From assembly GCF_023954305.1 (NCBI RefSeq), contig NZ_JAMLIG010000001.1, forward strand, positions 1,860,001-1,924,000: a stretch of 64,000 nucleotides of DNA, read 5' to 3'. This DNA is from Mesorhizobium sp. (GTDB lineage Bacteria; Pseudomonadota; Alphaproteobacteria; Rhizobiales; Rhizobiaceae). Both the position numbers and the translations under genes were made by a program. This document shows, piece after piece, positions 1 through 8,786 of this stretch. Positions within the stretch are counted from its first letter, which is position 1. The number at the start of each line of letters is the position of its first letter. The notes beneath the pieces were generated by a model. The model did not search any database and was not told where the DNA came from. It worked only from the letters and a program-made list of their open reading frames with translations.

Positions 1-2
1 TG

Positions 3-845
3 ACGGTCAATCCCCGCCTCGTCTACGGCCGCATGACCGGCTGGGGCCAGGACGGGCCGCTGGCCCAGATGGCCGGCCACGACATCAACTATATCGCCAT
101 GTCCGGCGCGCTGGCGGCCATCGGACCGAAAGACGGCCCGCCCGTCGCGCCGCTGAATCTCGTCGGCGATTTCGCCGGGGGCTCGCTCTATCTCGCGATG
201 GGGCTGCTGGCCGCTCTGGTCGAGGCCCGATCGTCCGGGCAGGGACAGGTGGTCGACGCGGCTATGCTCGACGGCTCGGCCAATCTCATGACCATGCACA
301 TGGGCTACCGACAGGCCGATTTCTGGAACCTCGCGCGCGGCACCAACAGCGTCGATGGCGGCTCGCCCTGGTATACCACCTACCGCACCAGTGACGGCCG
401 CTGGATGGCGGTCGGCTGCGTCGAGCAGCGCTTCTACCGGGAATTCGTGCGCCTGCTCGGCCTCGACATCGCGGCCCTACCTAAGCAGCACGACCGGGCC
501 CGCTGGCCCGAACTGCGCACCGTGTTCGAGGCAGAGTTCGCTACGAAGTCGCGCGACGAGTGGGAGAAGATCTTCGACGACTCCGACGCCTGCGTGTCGC
601 CCGTGCTCGACATGGACGAGGCGCCGCGCCACGCGGCCGCCAACGCGCGGTCGACCTTCGTGGAGCGCGGCGGTGTCGTCGAGCCGGCGCCCGCTCCCCG
701 CTTCAGCCGCACGCCATCGGCCATCCGCAACGACCCGCCCGATGCGCGCTCGACGACTGCGGCCACGCTCGTGGCATGGGGGATTGATTTGGCGCGAATC
801 CAGGCACTCGCCGACGCCGGGGTGATCCCGCCAGCGCATTCCTGA
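3..845 (+). CDS. Alpha-methylacyl-CoA racemase-like CaiB/BaiF family protein (5' partial)
   Basis: The reading frame is open from base 3, so the N-terminus lies outside the window and about 280 residues remain. Family III CoA-transferase fold. It resembles racemases (AMACR/MCR) more than true CoA transferases: 'AGHDINY' carries the catalytic His and, 30 residues later, 'VGDFAGG' carries the catalytic Asp, the same spacing as His126/Asp156 in mycobacterial MCR. 'GQGQVVDAAMLDG' and 'DGGSPWYTTYRT' are further family signatures. The expected reaction is epimerisation of 2-methyl-branched acyl-CoAs, which would feed branched or isoprenoid-like acids into beta-oxidation. It converges with the TetR gene, whose stop codon directly abuts. 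A CoA transferase role is the alternative. Confidence 0.85.
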   Translation, partial: TVNPRLVYGRMTGWGQDGPLAQMAGHDINYIAMSGALAAIGPKDGPPVAPLNLVGDFAGGSLYLAMGLLAALVEARSSGQGQVVDAAMLDGSANLMTMHMGYRQADFWNLARGTNSVDGGSPWYTTYRTSDGRWMAVGCVEQRFYREFVRLLGLDIAALPKQHDRARWPELRTVFEAEFATKSRDEWEKIFDDSDACVSPVLDMDEAPRHAAANARSTFVERGGVVEPAPAPRFSRTPSAIRNDPPDARSTTAATLVAWGIDLARIQALADAGVIPPAHS

Positions 846-1544
846 TCAGCCTGCCGCGCCTACCTGCTTCAGCGAAGCGGTTACCTTTTCCAGCATGGCG
901 ACCGCGTTGGAAATGCGGTCGCCCACGGGCTTGTTCGGCGTGATGCCGGCGAGGATCACTTCGGTGATTCCCTCGGCCGAGTCGTCGACGGAAAAATCGC
1001 CCTCGCGCCGGAGATAGGCCCAGGTCTGGTGCTCGATCGCGCCGAAAATCATGTCGCGTATGAGTCGGATCGAGATGTCGTCGCGCACCTCGCCTTTTGC
1101 GAGCCCATCCTCGACCACGCTCATGACACGGGCAACGACCTTGCGGTTCTGCTGGTAGATGCGCATCGTCCGGTAATTGGGATCGGCGCGCAGTTCCATC
1201 AAGACGAACCGCGAGAGCGCCGGCTCTCGGCGAATGAACGACAGTGCCCACCAGATCGCGTGGAAGAGCCGGTCCCTCAGCGGACCGCTGGTCTTTGCCG
1301 GATAATCCTCAGCCAGAAACTCCTCGAACCAGTGTTCAGCAAGTTGGATCAGCAGGTCCCGCTTGGTCGGGAAATACTTGTAGATCGTCGCCTCGGAGGT
1401 TCCGGCACGCTCTGCCACCTCAGAGGTGAGGAACTGCTCCGAGCCGCGGTCGCGCAGCACGGTGCGCGCCGTCTGCAGGATCGCTGCCACCCGCTGGTCG
1501 CGCGGCAGCCGCCTGGCTGATGGTCTGGATGCTGGTCTTTGCAT
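846..1544 (-). CDS. TetR/AcrR family transcriptional regulator
   Basis: A 232-residue TetR-type repressor. The N-terminal helix-turn-helix covers roughly residues 17-65 and includes the typical 'SEVAERAGTSEATIYKYFPTKRDLL' region; the C-terminal half is the variable ligand-binding domain. The start was set at the ATG preceded by GGAGAG with a 4-nt gap; two upstream in-frame ATGs (to 1604) have no comparable ribosome site. It lies between the racemase and the thioesterase gene, so it probably controls this acyl-CoA cluster, perhaps with an acyl-CoA ligand. The ligand is inference. Confidence 0.85.
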   Translation of the reverse strand: MQRPASRPSARRLPRDQRVAAILQTARTVLRDRGSEQFLTSEVAERAGTSEATIYKYFPTKRDLLIQLAEHWFEEFLAEDYPAKTSGPLRDRLFHAIWWALSFIRREPALSRFVLMELRADPNYRTMRIYQQNRKVVARVMSVVEDGLAKGEVRDDISIRLIRDMIFGAIEHQTWAYLRREGDFSVDDSAEGITEVILAGITPNKPVGDRISNAVAMLEKVTASLKQVGAAG

Positions 1545-1634
1545 GCGGCTCTCCGGTCGGCTCATCCCGACGAACTGATGGACCAAGCTCCTGCGCCTGT
1601 CCATCTTTCGCTGGATACGCCGAGTAGTCGGCCG

Positions 1635-2132
1635 TCACTGCGAGACGAACGCGTCCCCTACCCAGCTTCCCTCGGGCGCTTCCCGGCCGGATACCTTGTA
1701 GATGCAGCTGGCGCGGAAGACCACGCGATCCCCCGCCATGCCGATCGTCTGTTGGAACAGGGTCGAATTGGTGTGCCGAAGCAGGATCGAGTGGCCTTCG
1801 AGCCAATCACCGAGAGCGGCCGGCGAAATGAAGTCAACATTCAAGCTGATGGTCGGCAACAGCATGCGCCGCAAGGCCTGCTCCTGATGCTGGCTGACAT
1901 AGACCTGCATGTCAGCGAAGGAAGCGATGACGCCGCCGTGGCAGGTGTCGTGCGGGTTGATGTGCCTGCGTCCGATACGAAGGCCAAGCCGCAGCTTGCC
2001 GTCGATCAGCTTGCCGTAGATCGGTCCGAAATAGACATTGAAGCCTGTTCCGACCTGAATGGGCAGGAACCCCTCCGGCGGCTCATCCGGGATTTCTCCG
2101 GCGAGCATTGCCGATACCGCCGCTGCGTCCAT
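1635..2132 (-). CDS. Hotdog-fold thioesterase (PaaI-like)
   Basis: 165 residues, the normal size for a single hotdog domain. The 'NPHDTCHGGVIASFADMQVYV' stretch matches the PaaI-type 'HGGxxxxxxD' active-site segment, followed by 'ISLNVDFISPA' typical of the central strands. Expected to hydrolyse acyl-CoA thioesters in the cytoplasm, relieving CoA trapping. The start is the ATG with AAGGAG 7 nt upstream; a longer reading through that ribosome site (to 2153) is unlikely. It is divergent from the DUF7064-like gene at 2278, so the 145-bp gap between them carries both promoters. Confidence 0.82.
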   Translation of the reverse strand: MDAAAVSAMLAGEIPDEPPEGFLPIQVGTGFNVYFGPIYGKLIDGKLRLGLRIGRRHINPHDTCHGGVIASFADMQVYVSQHQEQALRRMLLPTISLNVDFISPAALGDWLEGHSILLRHTNSTLFQQTIGMAGDRVVFRASCIYKVSGREAPEGSWVGDAFVSQ

Positions 2133-2277
2133 CAATGTCTCCTTTTGCCACATTAAAGCGATACGGGCCGACCCTGTCCATAATTAATTCGCTAGTTCAC
2201 GATACGCATGCGGACATATATTGACCTTTGCGGGAGCAGCGGGCAGAAGTCATACCAGACAGGATTGGGAGGATCGC

Positions 2278-3237
2278 ATGATCGATTGGATCAGCAACGC
2301 CCCGGAAATCGCGGATCCCGGCTATCTGCCGACCGACGACCTGCGCCACCGCCCGAATGACGGCGGCAAGGCGCGGGATTCGCTGTTCTGGCAAGTAATC
2401 ATGCCGGACCACGAACTCGGCTTCCAGTGCTACCTCTACCTCACCGGCACCGGTAAAGCGGGCTTCAACCTGATCCTGTGGGGCAAGGAGCGGAAGCCCC
2501 ACGTGCTGGAACTGGTGCAAGGCGACGTGCCGGACAGCATGGATTTCGACGATTTCCGACTGGCCGATCTCCACGTGCGGCAACCTGCCGACCAGAAGAC
2601 CGCGCGCATCTCCTTCCACAGCGACAAGGTCAAGCTCGACTACTCCTTCGAGGGCTTCCATTCGCCGTTCAGCTATCGCTCCAATCCCGACGGCCTGCCG
2701 TCCTGGTTCGCCGACAACCGGCTCGAACAGTCCGGCTGGGTGAAGGGCTATATCGAATGGGACGGAAAGCGGATCGAGCTCGACCGGATCGGCCATCGCG
2801 ACCATTCCTGGGGCGTGCGTCACTGGCAGGTGCCGCAGCACTGGAAGTGGCTCGTCGCCTACACTCCGGATGCCAAGCGCATCGTCAACGCGTGGATCTG
2901 GATAGCCAAGGGCGAGTGGGGCGTCGGTGGCTATATCGTACGCGACGGTGAACTTGTTCCAATCGCTTCGATCGACCAGAAGGCCGTTTTCGACGACGAT
3001 ATGACCCAGCGCTCGATCGACGTGACGATCACCGACATCCGCGGCGGAAGGAGTTCCCTGCGGATGGAGCGCTTCGGCCTCGTCAAGCTTCCGACGGGCG
3101 GGCGCCATGCCACCATGATCATGGAGGCCGCCTGCCGCGCGACGATCGACGACCATGCCGCAGCCGGGCAGTTCGAGTGTCAGTGGCCGCAATCCTATCT
3201 CGATTCCATGGTCGAGCTGAATCAGTCTTCGCGATGA
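2278..3237 (+). CDS. DUF7064/DUF7065-like protein
   Basis: 319 residues with no signal peptide or membrane segment. The sequence is beta-rich, and the C-terminal half has 'GHRDHSWGVRHW', the hallmark of the DUF7064 group (CrtC/AttH lipocalin-like fold). These proteins are typically found beside acyl-CoA and steroid-type catabolic genes, but no reaction is assigned. The start has GGGAGG 6 nt upstream; an in-frame upstream start at 2221 lacks one. The last codon overlaps the next start (ATGA), so it is translationally coupled to the APH-fold protein, which suggests the two work together. Confidence 0.75.
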   Translation: MIDWISNAPEIADPGYLPTDDLRHRPNDGGKARDSLFWQVIMPDHELGFQCYLYLTGTGKAGFNLILWGKERKPHVLELVQGDVPDSMDFDDFRLADLHVRQPADQKTARISFHSDKVKLDYSFEGFHSPFSYRSNPDGLPSWFADNRLEQSGWVKGYIEWDGKRIELDRIGHRDHSWGVRHWQVPQHWKWLVAYTPDAKRIVNAWIWIAKGEWGVGGYIVRDGELVPIASIDQKAVFDDDMTQRSIDVTITDIRGGRSSLRMERFGLVKLPTGGRHATMIMEAACRATIDDHAAAGQFECQWPQSYLDSMVELNQSSR

Positions 3238-4241
3238 GCTGGGAGTGGGACCACGCGACGCTCGAGGCTCTCGGGCGGTTTCTGGAAACGCGAGGGTTGC
3301 TCGACGGCGCCCCGGCGCCGCGCCGCATCGGCGACGGCCATTCAAACCTCACCTACCTGATCCGCGTCAAAGGCGGCAACGCCGTGCTGCGTCGCCCGCC
3401 GCCGCCGCCTGTGCCGAAGGGCGCCAACGACGTCGTGCGCGAAGCCAGAATTCTAAAGGCGTTGGAAGGCCGCAACGTGCCGGTTCCGAAGGTGCTCGCC
3501 ACCGCCGATGCCGGCGACGTCCTCGACGTGCCGTTCTACGTCATGCAACACGTGCCAGGCCCGATTATGACCGATCGGCTGGCGCCGGCCTTCACCGCCG
3601 CGCGGGACGGCCGGGCCATCGCCTTCGGCCTCGCCGACGGCTTGGCTAAACTTCATGCGGTGGACTGGCGTGCGGCGGGGCTGGAGGACTTCGGGCAACC
3701 GAGGGATTTCAACGCCCGACATCTGAAGCGCCTGGAAGGCTTGATGAACCTCAACCCGAGGCCTCCAGCTTGGCTCACCGACATGGCGGCACATCTGCGC
3801 TCGACCGTCCCCCAGGAATCCGGAGACGCGATCGTCCATAACGACTTCCGGCTCGGCAACGTGATCTGGTCGGACACCTCGCCACCAAGGCTGCTTGCCA
3901 TCCTCGACTGGGAACTGGCGACCATCGGGGATCCGCTGCTCGACCTCGGCTACGCCGTCTGCTGCTATCCGATGCCGGGCGAGGAGCTGAACCCTACGCA
4001 GGAACTGTCGGCGGCGATGCTGGCCGAAGGTTTTCCCTCGCGCGAGATGTTCGTCGCGCGCTATGCCGAAACGACCGGCCGGGACATGTCGACCCTGCCC
4101 TGGTATGCGGCGATGGCGGCTTGGAAACTCGCCGTGCTCTACGACTATCAGCACCGTCTGGCACGTGACGCCTATTATGCGGACGCAACCCAGGCGCCGC
4201 GGTTCATCGCGACGGCCGAGCGTTTTGCAAAGACCATCTGA
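3234..4241 (+). CDS. Phosphotransferase family protein (APH fold, acyl-CoA dehydrogenase-associated type)
   Basis: 335 residues with the aminoglycoside-phosphotransferase/choline-kinase fold. 'IVHNDFRLGNVIW' is the Brenner motif with the catalytic Asp, and 'LAILDWELATIGDPLLDLGY' holds the metal-binding Asp. This subgroup resembles the N-terminal domain of eukaryotic ACAD10/11, thought to phosphorylate hydroxy-acyl-CoA substrates; it is not expected to give antibiotic resistance. It overlaps the upstream gene by 4 bases (ATGA) and is followed 11 bases later by the enoyl-CoA hydratase, consistent with one operon for hydroxylated acyl-CoA breakdown. The exact substrate is unknown. Confidence 0.85.
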   Translation: MSWEWDHATLEALGRFLETRGLLDGAPAPRRIGDGHSNLTYLIRVKGGNAVLRRPPPPPVPKGANDVVREARILKALEGRNVPVPKVLATADAGDVLDVPFYVMQHVPGPIMTDRLAPAFTAARDGRAIAFGLADGLAKLHAVDWRAAGLEDFGQPRDFNARHLKRLEGLMNLNPRPPAWLTDMAAHLRSTVPQESGDAIVHNDFRLGNVIWSDTSPPRLLAILDWELATIGDPLLDLGYAVCCYPMPGEELNPTQELSAAMLAEGFPSREMFVARYAETTGRDMSTLPWYAAMAAWKLAVLYDYQHRLARDAYYADATQAPRFIATAERFAKTI

Positions 4242-4252
4242 GGGAGGACGAG

Positions 4253-4981
4253 ATGGAGGATGCACCGCTTCTTGTCGACGTCGAGGATGGGATCGCCACG
4301 TTGACCTTGAACCGCCCCGAGGCACTCAATTCGCTGAACGCGGTCTTGCGGCAGACGCTGGTGGCGACTCTGCGCAAGATGGACGACCGCGACGACGTGG
4401 CGGTGATCATACTCACGGGCAAAGGCCGCGCCTTCTGCGCCGGGCTCGACGTCAAAGAGCTCGCGGCCTCGGGAAGCAATGTCGCCGGCAATGTCGGCCA
4501 GGCGGATATCGGGGCGACCATCACGGCCCTGAAGAAGCCGATCATCGCCGCGATCAACGGCCTGGCGGTCACCGGCGGCTTCGAGATCACGCTAGCCTGC
4601 GACATCGTGCTGGCTGCTCAATCCGCCTATTTCCAGGACACCCATGCCAAGATCGGCCTGCTTCCCGGCTGGGGGCTTTCGCAGCGCCTGCCGAGGACGA
4701 TCGGCCTGTCTCGGGCCAAGGAGATCTCGCTGAGCGCACGCAAGGTGCCCGCGGAGGAAGCGGCGCGGCTCGGCTTCGTCAGCCGCGTCGTCGCGGATGC
4801 AGAGCTCATCGAGGAGGCGCGCACGGTGGCGCTGTCGATCGCCCAGTGGCAGCCCGCGCACATTCGGCACGTCAAGGCGCTGATGGACAAGGGCTTCGGC
4901 ATGCCGCTCGCGCAGGCCTTGGAGTTCGAGGCGGCGGAAGCGGCCGCACTGAACGCGAAAGTAACACTAGCGCCTCGGTAG
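4253..4981 (+). CDS. Enoyl-CoA hydratase/isomerase family protein
   Basis: 242 residues, crotonase fold. 'GRAFCAGLDVKEL' forms the first oxyanion-hole segment and 'GGFEITLACDI' carries the first catalytic Glu. In the second catalytic segment, 'DTHAKIGLLPGWGLSQRLP', the position normally holding the second Glu (as in rat crotonase Glu164) appears to be His. This 'THA..G.LPGWGLS' variant recurs in a common bacterial EchA subgroup, so it is a subfamily trait rather than damage. Expected role is hydration or isomerisation of unsaturated acyl-CoA. A GAGG site precedes the ATG. Co-directional with the upstream pair and the downstream ETF genes. Confidence 0.87.
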   Translation: MEDAPLLVDVEDGIATLTLNRPEALNSLNAVLRQTLVATLRKMDDRDDVAVIILTGKGRAFCAGLDVKELAASGSNVAGNVGQADIGATITALKKPIIAAINGLAVTGGFEITLACDIVLAAQSAYFQDTHAKIGLLPGWGLSQRLPRTIGLSRAKEISLSARKVPAEEAARLGFVSRVVADAELIEEARTVALSIAQWQPAHIRHVKALMDKGFGMPLAQALEFEAAEAAALNAKVTLAPR

Positions 4982-5022
4982 GCGGTCGGGTAGCGCCGTC
5001 TCATGATGAAGGAGTTGAGCCC

Positions 5023-5769
5023 ATGAAAGTTCTCGTCCCTGTGAAGCGGGTTGTGGACGCCAACGTGAAGATCCGCGTCAAGGGCGACGGGTCTGGGGTC
5101 GAGCTTGCGAACGTCAAGATGGCGATGAACCCGTTCGACGAGATCAGCGTCGAGGAAGCGATCCGCCTGAAGGAGGCGGGCAAGGTCGAGGAGATCGTGG
5201 TCGTGTCGATCGGCCCGGCGCAGGCGCAGGAGACGATCCGCACGGCGCTGGCGATGGGTGCCGACCGCGGCATCCTGGTCAAGGTCGACGAGCTGGTCGA
5301 GCCGCTGTCGGTGGCCAAGATCCTCAAGGGCGTGGTCGATGCCGAACAGCCGGGCCTGGTGATCCTCGGCAAGCAGGCGATCGACGACGACGCCAACCAG
5401 ACGGGCCAGATGCTGGCCGCCCTGCTGGGCTGGTCGCAGGCGACGTTCGCCTCGAAGATCGAACTTGGCGACGGCAAGGCCAAGGTGACGCGCGAGGTCG
5501 ACGGCGGCCTGCAGGTGATCGAGGTCAAGCTGCCGGCGATCGTGACGACGGACCTCAGGCTCAACCAGCCGCGCTATGCCTCGCTGCCGAACATCATGAA
5601 GGCGAAGAAGAAGCCGCTGGACGAGAAGGCTCCGGCGGATTTCGGCGTCGAGGTCAAGGCGCGGCTCAAGGTGCTCAAGACCGAGGAGCCGGGCGGCCGC
5701 AAGGCGGGCGTCAAGGTCAAGACGGTCCAGGAACTCGTGTCGGCCCTCAAGGGCGCCGGCGTGATCTGA
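5023..5769 (+). CDS. etfB: Electron transfer flavoprotein subunit beta
   Basis: 248 residues, full length. It begins 'MKVLVPVKRVVDANVKI', the classic EtfB start, and contains 'NPFDEISVEEAIRLKE' and 'LVILGKQAIDDDANQTGQM', the AMP/FAD-contact loops. With EtfA it carries electrons from acyl-CoA dehydrogenases to ETF:ubiquinone oxidoreductase. AAGGAG lies 8 nt before the ATG. The reading frame stays open far upstream, but that extension is a high-GC artefact antisense/out of frame to the hydratase. Paired with etfA 24 bases downstream. No acyl-CoA dehydrogenase is visible in the window, so the electron donor is encoded elsewhere. Confidence 0.96.
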   Translation: MKVLVPVKRVVDANVKIRVKGDGSGVELANVKMAMNPFDEISVEEAIRLKEAGKVEEIVVVSIGPAQAQETIRTALAMGADRGILVKVDELVEPLSVAKILKGVVDAEQPGLVILGKQAIDDDANQTGQMLAALLGWSQATFASKIELGDGKAKVTREVDGGLQVIEVKLPAIVTTDLRLNQPRYASLPNIMKAKKKPLDEKAPADFGVEVKARLKVLKTEEPGGRKAGVKVKTVQELVSALKGAGVI

Positions 5770-5793
5770 GGCAATCGGGAAAGGATCGAAACA

Positions 5794-6723
5794 ATGGCAA
5801 TTCTCCTCGTCGCCGAACACGACAACGCCTCGCTCTCCGACCAGACCTCGAAGGCCCTGTCGGCCGCGCTGAAGATCGGCTCGGACGTGCATATCCTGGT
5901 TGCCGGCAAAGGCGCGAAAGCCGCAGCCGACGCCGCCGCCAAGCTGAAAGGCGCGACCAAGGTGCTCCTGGCCGAGGCCGACGCACTGGCCGAGCGTCTC
6001 GCCGAGCCGCTCGCGGCCCTCGTCGTGTCGCTCGCCGGCGGCTACGACACGATTGTCGCGCCGGCGACCACCATGGGCAAGAACGTCATGCCGCGCGTCG
6101 CCGCCCTGCTCGACGTGATGCAGATTTCCGAAATCGTCGAAGTCGTCGCCCCGGACACGTTCAAGCGTCCGATCTATGCCGGCAATGCGATCCAGACGGT
6201 GCAGTCGAGCGATGCGAAGCGGGTGATCACGGTGCGCACCGCCTCTTTCCAGGGCGCAGGCGAAGGCGGTTCGGCCCCGGTCGAGAGCGTCAATGCGGCG
6301 GCCGATCCCGGCCTCTCCAGCTTCGTCGAGAACCGGCTGTCGGAAAGCGATCGTCCGGAACTGACCTCGGCCAAGATCATCATCTCGGGCGGCCGCGCTC
6401 TCGGCTCCTCGGAGAAGTTCCAGGAGGTGATCCTGCCGGTGGCCGACAAGCTCGGCGCCGCGGTCGGCGCGTCGCGCGCCGCCGTCGACGCCGGCTATGC
6501 GCCGAACGACTGGCAGGTCGGGCAGACCGGCAAGGTCGTAGCACCCCAGCTCTACATCGCCGTCGGCATCTCCGGCGCGATCCAGCACCTCGCCGGCATG
6601 AAGGATAGCAAGGTCATCGTCGCCATCAACAAGGACGAAGAGGCTCCGATCTTCCAGGTCGCAGACTACGGCATCGTCGGCGATCTCTTCACCATCCTGC
6701 CCGAACTCGAAAAGGCGCTTTGA
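5794..6723 (+). CDS. etfA: Electron transfer flavoprotein subunit alpha
   Basis: 309 residues, normal length. The N-terminal domain is EtfA-like ('MAILLVAEHDNASLSDQTSKAL'), and the C-terminal FAD domain shows 'ISGGRALGSSEKFQ', 'GASRAAVDAGYAPNDWQVGQTGKVV' and 'YIAVGISGAIQHLAGM', the conserved flavin-binding motifs. It forms the heterodimer with the EtfB encoded immediately upstream. A GGAAAGGATC site precedes the ATG. The last gene of this rightward operon; an unexplained 412-base gap follows. Confidence 0.96.
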   Translation: MAILLVAEHDNASLSDQTSKALSAALKIGSDVHILVAGKGAKAAADAAAKLKGATKVLLAEADALAERLAEPLAALVVSLAGGYDTIVAPATTMGKNVMPRVAALLDVMQISEIVEVVAPDTFKRPIYAGNAIQTVQSSDAKRVITVRTASFQGAGEGGSAPVESVNAAADPGLSSFVENRLSESDRPELTSAKIIISGGRALGSSEKFQEVILPVADKLGAAVGASRAAVDAGYAPNDWQVGQTGKVVAPQLYIAVGISGAIQHLAGMKDSKVIVAINKDEEAPIFQVADYGIVGDLFTILPELEKAL

Positions 6724-7135
6724 CAGCAGGGAAGCAGCGAAGGCGTGGGCAATCTTCGTTCCGAACGAGAGCATTGCGGGCGAACCACGCGTCGCCGCGT
6801 CGCCCGAAACTGTCAGGCGGGTTTGGCGGTGCCACCAACACGGCTGCACCTTCCTGCGGACCCTGGCGGATCGCCTCGCCATCGAAGAAACAGAGTGACC
6901 GGAGGTTTGCAGGAAATTCTCTAACAGGTCAGCGCGAGGACGTCTCCGAGCGACTTGACCTGACGCCGACCTCGCCTGATCGGTCGACCAGCAGCGTGAA
7001 CCCGCTTCGCTGCTCGGTCGACTTCCGCGGCGATGCCCCGAGACTGCTGGCCTGCGCAACGTATCCTACGATCGACTCCAGCAGCGGTGGAGGCATTCCG
7101 CTTACAGCGATAGCCAGACGAAAATCGCCCGATCA
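6724..7135. other. Intergenic region without recognisable gene
   Basis: 412 bases between the end of etfA and the end of the convergent aldehyde dehydrogenase gene. Open frames on both strands exist (for example a TTG-started frame on + and a 71-codon frame on -), but none has a ribosome site, a recognisable motif or natural composition. No clear hairpin with a T-run was found. It may be a decayed gene remnant or a long convergent untranslated region. Confidence 0.6.
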
Positions 7136-8590
7136 CTACAAGATAATATTGATGGTCTTGCTCTCGCAGTAGGTCAGCATTTCGTCGCGCCCCTCTTCGC
7201 GGCCGACGCCGCTCGTTTTCATGCCGCCAAAGGGCACTCCGAGATAGTGCGCGCTGGAGCCGTTGACCCAGATATGGCCCGAGCGGATCCGCTTCGCCAT
7301 GCGCAGCGCCGCCTTGATGTCATTGGTCCAGACTGCCGCGGTCAGCCCGTAGTCGGTCGAGTTTGCCATCTGCACCGCTTGGTCGAAGTCGCGCCATTTG
7401 CCCACCGCCAGCACCGGCCCGAACACCTCGTTCTGCCACAGCCGCATGTCGGGCGTGACGTCGGCATAGAGCGTGGGCTCCAGCCAGAAGCCGCGTTCCC
7501 ACTGCGCGCCCATGGGCCGGCCGCCACCGTGTATCCGGCGGGCGCCGTCGGCGTCGGCGTGGCGGCAATGCTCGAGGATGCGATCCATGTGGCCGCGCGA
7601 ATTGATCGGTCCGACATCGGTCGTCTCACTCAGCGGATCGCCCAGCTTGAGCGATGCGACCCGCGCCGCTACCGCGTCGAGCACGCGGTCATGGATATCC
7701 TCGTGCAGAAGCAGGCGCGACAGCGACCCGCAGGACTGGCCCTGCCAGGCGAAGTTCATGCCCTGGATCGCGGCGGCCGCGATTGTGTCAGGGTCGCAAT
7801 CCGGGAACACGATCATCGGGTTCTTGCCTCCAAGCTCGAGGCTGACATGCTTGACCGTCACCTCCGCCGCGGCGCGCTGGATGGCACGGCCGGTGTCAGG
7901 CGAGCCGATGAAGGCGATGCGCTTGATGCCGGGATGGCGCACGATGGCGTCGCCGGTCGTGCGCCCGTCGCCGGTCACGATGTTGAAGACACCGGGCGGC
8001 AGGACCTGCTGAGCGATCTCGGCGAGAATCATCGCCGACAGCGGTGAGGTCTCCGGCGGCTTGACGATGACCGCATTGCCGACCGCGAGCGCAGCGGCCG
8101 TCCGCGCCACGGCGAACATGACGGGATGGTTGAATGGTGCGATTCGCGCCACGACGCCGTAGGGTTCGTGGAGGGTCAGATGCAGATGGTCGCGCGTCGC
8201 GGGGATCGTCTCGCCACGCAGATCGGGGGCCAGACCGGCGAAGTAGCGCAGCGTTTCAACCGCCGTGGGCACGTCGATCATGCGCATCGGCCGGATCGTG
8301 TTGCCGGTGTCGGTGACTTCGACGCGGAGGATCTCGTCGGCGCGGGCGGCGACCGCGTCGGCGAACTTGTTCATCACTTCGGCGCGTTCCATCGGCGTCA
8401 ACGCCGCCCATTTCGGCCAGGCTTCTTCGGCGGCCGCGACGGCGCGATAAACGTCCGCCTTCGTCGCCACCGGCGTACGCCCGATAGGCTCCTCGTTTGC
8501 CGGATTGATCGAAATCGCCCATTCACCGGTCTCGCCGGCGACAAGCTCGCCGCCGATGAGCATGCGTTCGGCTTCGGTCACGCGTTCCAC
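7136..8590 (-). CDS. NAD(P)-dependent aldehyde dehydrogenase
   Basis: 484 residues, full length for the ALDH superfamily. It shows 'IAPFNHPVMF', the cofactor loop 'FIGSPDTGRAIQ', the general base Glu in 'VSLELGGKNPMIV', the catalytic Cys in 'QGQSCGSLSR' and the late 'EVFGPVLAV' and 'PFGGMKTSGVGREEG' motifs. It oxidises an aldehyde to the acid. The start is a GTG preceded by GGGAGGAG at 5 nt. Divergent from the Baeyer-Villiger-type monooxygenase, so the 196-bp interval likely holds a shared control region. In context it may oxidise the aldehyde left after ester or lactone opening. Confidence 0.93.
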   Translation of the reverse strand: MERVTEAERMLIGGELVAGETGEWAISINPANEEPIGRTPVATKADVYRAVAAAEEAWPKWAALTPMERAEVMNKFADAVAARADEILRVEVTDTGNTIRPMRMIDVPTAVETLRYFAGLAPDLRGETIPATRDHLHLTLHEPYGVVARIAPFNHPVMFAVARTAAALAVGNAVIVKPPETSPLSAMILAEIAQQVLPPGVFNIVTGDGRTTGDAIVRHPGIKRIAFIGSPDTGRAIQRAAAEVTVKHVSLELGGKNPMIVFPDCDPDTIAAAAIQGMNFAWQGQSCGSLSRLLLHEDIHDRVLDAVAARVASLKLGDPLSETTDVGPINSRGHMDRILEHCRHADADGARRIHGGGRPMGAQWERGFWLEPTLYADVTPDMRLWQNEVFGPVLAVGKWRDFDQAVQMANSTDYGLTAAVWTNDIKAALRMAKRIRSGHIWVNGSSAHYLGVPFGGMKTSGVGREEGRDEMLTYCESKTINIIL

Positions 8591-8786
8591 GGCTGCTCCT
8601 CCCGAGTTCGTGCGCCGAGATTAACCTCGCGAGCCAGAGCGTCAAATCTATCGCAGGCGATCTTGCATATCCGAAAAGCTATAAGGTATCTCCTGACCCA
8701 TTGCCTATCGTGAAAGTTTTGCGGGAGAGAATAGATTATTCATGTGGTTTCGCCCGCCTTATTGTGCCCCCGGATGGAGGAGTTCG

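Noticed and set aside
3234..4241. Antibiotic-resistance aminoglycoside kinase
   Set aside because: The APH fold is shared, but the context and sequence type match acyl-CoA-associated family members.
4063..5022. N-terminal extension of etfB through the enoyl-CoA hydratase gene
   Set aside because: Out of frame with the hydratase, low-complexity, and the etfB ATG has a good ribosome site.
6720..7172. TTG-started 150-codon frame after etfA
   Set aside because: No ribosome site, no motif, and it runs into the 3' end of the aldehyde dehydrogenase.
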